Assembly (NCBI GenBank): GCA_002409365.1
Contig: DHUW01000050.1
Coordinates: 10,753-25,852, forward strand
Source of the DNA: Anaerolineaceae bacterium UBA5224
Lineage (GTDB): Bacteria > Chloroflexota > Anaerolineae > Anaerolineales > Anaerolineaceae
Reading direction: 5' to 3'
DNA length: 15,100 bases
Shown one piece after another: positions 12,984-15,100 of the stretch. The position numbers and the translations under genes are program-made. Position 1 is the stretch's first letter. The number at the start of each line of letters is the position of its first letter. Below the pieces are notes generated by a model. It did no database searches. It saw nothing but the letters and a program-made list of their open reading frames with translations, and was not told the DNA's origin.

Positions 12984-15100
12984 ATGAAAGCACCTTTAAG
13001 TTGGATTCAAGATTATGTTGACCTGCAAGGCTTGAGCCTGGAAGCAATTGCACAAACTCTGACCATGGTGGGTCTGGAAGTTGAAGAAATCACCCTGGTC
13101 GGTTTGGAAAAACCCGAAGGAGTACGCCTGGAAAACAAGTATTCCGGTCTCTCCTGGCCTAAAGATAAGTTTGTGGTTGCTGAAGTGCTGGAAGTTCGCC
13201 AGCATCCCAATGCCGATAAACTCACCCTTTGCCAGCTCAATGATGGCAGCGGTTCGGAAATTACGGCACTCACCGGGGCGCCAAATCTTTTTCCTTTTTT
13301 AGGAAAGGGACCGCTTGAAAAACCAATCAAAGTCGCCTATGCCAGGGAAGGCGCCCAACTTTACGATGGGCACCAACCTGGTCAGGTTTTGACAAAACTG
13401 AAGAAAGCCACCATTCGCGGGGTGGATTCCAGCTCAATGATTGCTTCTGAAAAGGAATTGGGCATCTCTGAAGAGCATGATGGAGTCATTTTCCTGGGTG
13501 ACGATGCACCGGTGGGCATGCCACTGGTAGATTACATGGGTGATGCTGTTTTCGAAGTTGCCATCCTGCCCAATATGGCTCGCGACGCTTCCGTTCTGGG
13601 GATCGCGCGCGAATTATCCGCTGCCCTGAAACGTCCGTTGAAATTACCGGTTGGTGTTGAAATTAAGGTTGGGGGCGAAATAGACCAAAAAGTCTCACTG
13701 GAAATTCGGGAGCCCGAACTTAACCCCCGCTTTATGCTGGGAATGGTGGAAGGCGTGGAAGCCGTTCCAAGCCCTTACTGGGTACGCCGACGGCTGGCAC
13801 TGGCAGGCATGCGCCCGATTGATGCGTTGGTTGACGCGACGAATTACACCATGCTCGAGACCGGTGAGCCGCTGCATGCTTTCGATTATGATACGCTTGT
13901 CAGAAGGGCGGTTGGAAAACCGACCATCATTACGCGCCGGGCTAAGGAAGGCGAAACCCTCACCACATTGGACGGTGACAAGCACAATCTGACCACCGAA
14001 ACGGAACTGGTCAGTGATACGAAAGGTCCCTTGAGCATAGCTGGCGTAATGGGCGGCGAAGAATCAGGCATCAGCTCCGAAACAAATAAGGTTTTACTCG
14101 AGGCAGCGAGCTGGAATTTTATCAACCTCCGCAAGAGCAGTTCACGTTATCGCATTAATAGCGAAGCTTCTTATCGCTTCAGCCGCGATGTCCACCCGGC
14201 ACTGGCAGAACAGGCTCTAAGCTTATGCCTTAAGCGGTTGCAGGATTGGGGCGGTGGCACGGTTGTAAACGGCGTGATCGATCAATACCCGTTCAAACGG
14301 GAAGATTCGCAAAATACGCTTAATGAAGGCGACCTGGAACGCTTGCTGGGGCTGCATATCCCGATCGAGGAAGCCAAGGCGATTCTGGAGAGGCTTGGGT
14401 TTACCTGCGAGCTCCACGATGGAGAACTGACCGTTGTCACCCCTTCCAACCGAACCGATGTCGAGAGCGGACTGGTCGGTACTGCGAATTTAATCGAAGA
14501 AGTCAGCCGTATTTATGGTTTTAGCCACATCCCCACAACTCGCCTTTCTGGTGAAATACCCCCCCAACTGGCTGATAATCATGTTGAACTCGAAGAATCG
14601 GTTCGTGAAATGCTAACTTCAATCGGTCTGCAGGATACAGTTGCCTACCGACTCACCTCAGTACAGCGTGAAAGCAAGATTCTTCCTGGCGCGCCAGCTG
14701 ACAATGGTTTGACATATGTGCGCATAGCTAATCCGATTTCACCAGAACGCACGGTCATGCGCCGCAGCGGGTTGGCGACCATGTTCGAACTGATTGAACG
14801 CAACATCCGCAATGCCGAGGGACTATCATTTTTTGAAATCGGACCGGTCTTCATCCCGGTTGAAGGGCAGTTATTGCCAGACGAACCCCATCACCTGACG
14901 ATCGGTTTATGGGGCAGGAAACGAGAAGTTGGTTGGTCTGGCGAGAAGCCTGGAACTTACGGCTTCTTCGATCTGAAGGGTGTCCTGGAGGCTTTATTGC
15001 GAGGTCTGCATCTTGAAAACATCTCTTTTGACGCTTCCAAAGAGACCCCCACCTTTCACCCTGGCAAATCAGCCCGGCTGATGGCGGGCGAAATTGAAAT
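12984..15100 (+). CDS. pheT: Phenylalanyl-tRNA synthetase beta subunit (3' end missing)
   Basis: An uninterrupted frame from the ATG at 12984 runs past the right edge, giving 705 residues plus two bases. It begins MKAPLSWIQDYVDL, typical of PheT. A tRNA-binding (EMAP-like) domain follows, with FVVAEVLEVRQHPNADKL and TGAPN at about residues 60-110. The B3/B4 editing-type module starts around 225 and includes ATNYTMLETGEPLHAFD. B5 is near 440-490. The catalytic-like domain includes PISPERTVMRRSGL and ends beyond FHPGKSARL. The C-terminal anticodon-binding FDX-ACB domain must lie outside the window. The start is set by AGGAGAGG (12971-12978). The subunit edits mischarged tRNA-Phe and carries most tRNA contacts. 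No frameshift is seen, although a T-rich stretch occurs at 13287-13301. Confidence 0.97.
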   Translation, partial: MKAPLSWIQDYVDLQGLSLEAIAQTLTMVGLEVEEITLVGLEKPEGVRLENKYSGLSWPKDKFVVAEVLEVRQHPNADKLTLCQLNDGSGSEITALTGAPNLFPFLGKGPLEKPIKVAYAREGAQLYDGHQPGQVLTKLKKATIRGVDSSSMIASEKELGISEEHDGVIFLGDDAPVGMPLVDYMGDAVFEVAILPNMARDASVLGIARELSAALKRPLKLPVGVEIKVGGEIDQKVSLEIREPELNPRFMLGMVEGVEAVPSPYWVRRRLALAGMRPIDALVDATNYTMLETGEPLHAFDYDTLVRRAVGKPTIITRRAKEGETLTTLDGDKHNLTTETELVSDTKGPLSIAGVMGGEESGISSETNKVLLEAASWNFINLRKSSSRYRINSEASYRFSRDVHPALAEQALSLCLKRLQDWGGGTVVNGVIDQYPFKREDSQNTLNEGDLERLLGLHIPIEEAKAILERLGFTCELHDGELTVVTPSNRTDVESGLVGTANLIEEVSRIYGFSHIPTTRLSGEIPPQLADNHVELEESVREMLTSIGLQDTVAYRLTSVQRESKILPGAPADNGLTYVRIANPISPERTVMRRSGLATMFELIERNIRNAEGLSFFEIGPVFIPVEGQLLPDEPHHLTIGLWGRKREVGWSGEKPGTYGFFDLKGVLEALLRGLHLENISFDASKETPTFHPGKSARLMAGEIE

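Noticed and set aside
13287..13301. T-rich slippery-looking run (TTTTTCCTTTTTTA) inside pheT as a programmed frameshift site
   Set aside because: The pheT frame is uninterrupted on both sides with family motifs, so no frameshift is needed. The run is most likely chance.

Overview
The window looks like a chromosomal piece of an uncultured or lesser-known member of Chloroflexota, most likely class Anaerolineae. This rests on three things seen together: two lipoproteins carrying the NBR1-type 'FW' Ig-like domain behind Thr/Pro-rich linkers (a family I know to be abundant in Anaerolineae), a YvcK protein with an N-terminal two-helix membrane anchor, and T-box control of pheST. No marker gene proves the taxonomy. 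Coding is dense with short gaps. There are no mobile elements, CRISPR arrays, tRNAs or rRNAs, so this is core genome.

Layout. On the minus strand, positions 4445 to 152 carry a magnesium-translocating P-type ATPase (MgtA type), an overlapping flippase-like/LPG-synthase-TM membrane protein, and a small FHA-domain protein with a C-terminal membrane anchor. The FHA gene has its own consensus-like promoter and an intrinsic terminator. Divergently, on the plus strand, yvcK (glmR) starts at 4638, probably from a leaderless transcript.

Next comes a glycolytic block: gap (6098-7150), pgk (7228-8403) and tpiA (10756-11517). Two secreted FW-domain lipoproteins (8522-9208 and 9445-10659) sit between pgk and tpiA with their own promoters and terminators. 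A strong terminator-like hairpin separates gap from pgk and abuts the pgk ribosome binding site. This suggests that pgk is expressed only by read-through or RNA processing.

The last block is pheS-pheT, the two subunits of phenylalanyl-tRNA synthetase. It is preceded by a complete T-box riboswitch with a Phe (TTC) specifier codon and a transcription terminator. pheT runs off the right edge.

Functionally, YvcK (known to tune carbon flow toward cell-wall precursors) next to gap/pgk/tpiA gives a central-carbon neighbourhood. I see no clearly novel multi-gene system. The most unusual signals are regulatory: the gap/pgk hairpin, the structured leader of the second lipoprotein, the leaderless yvcK start and the T-box.
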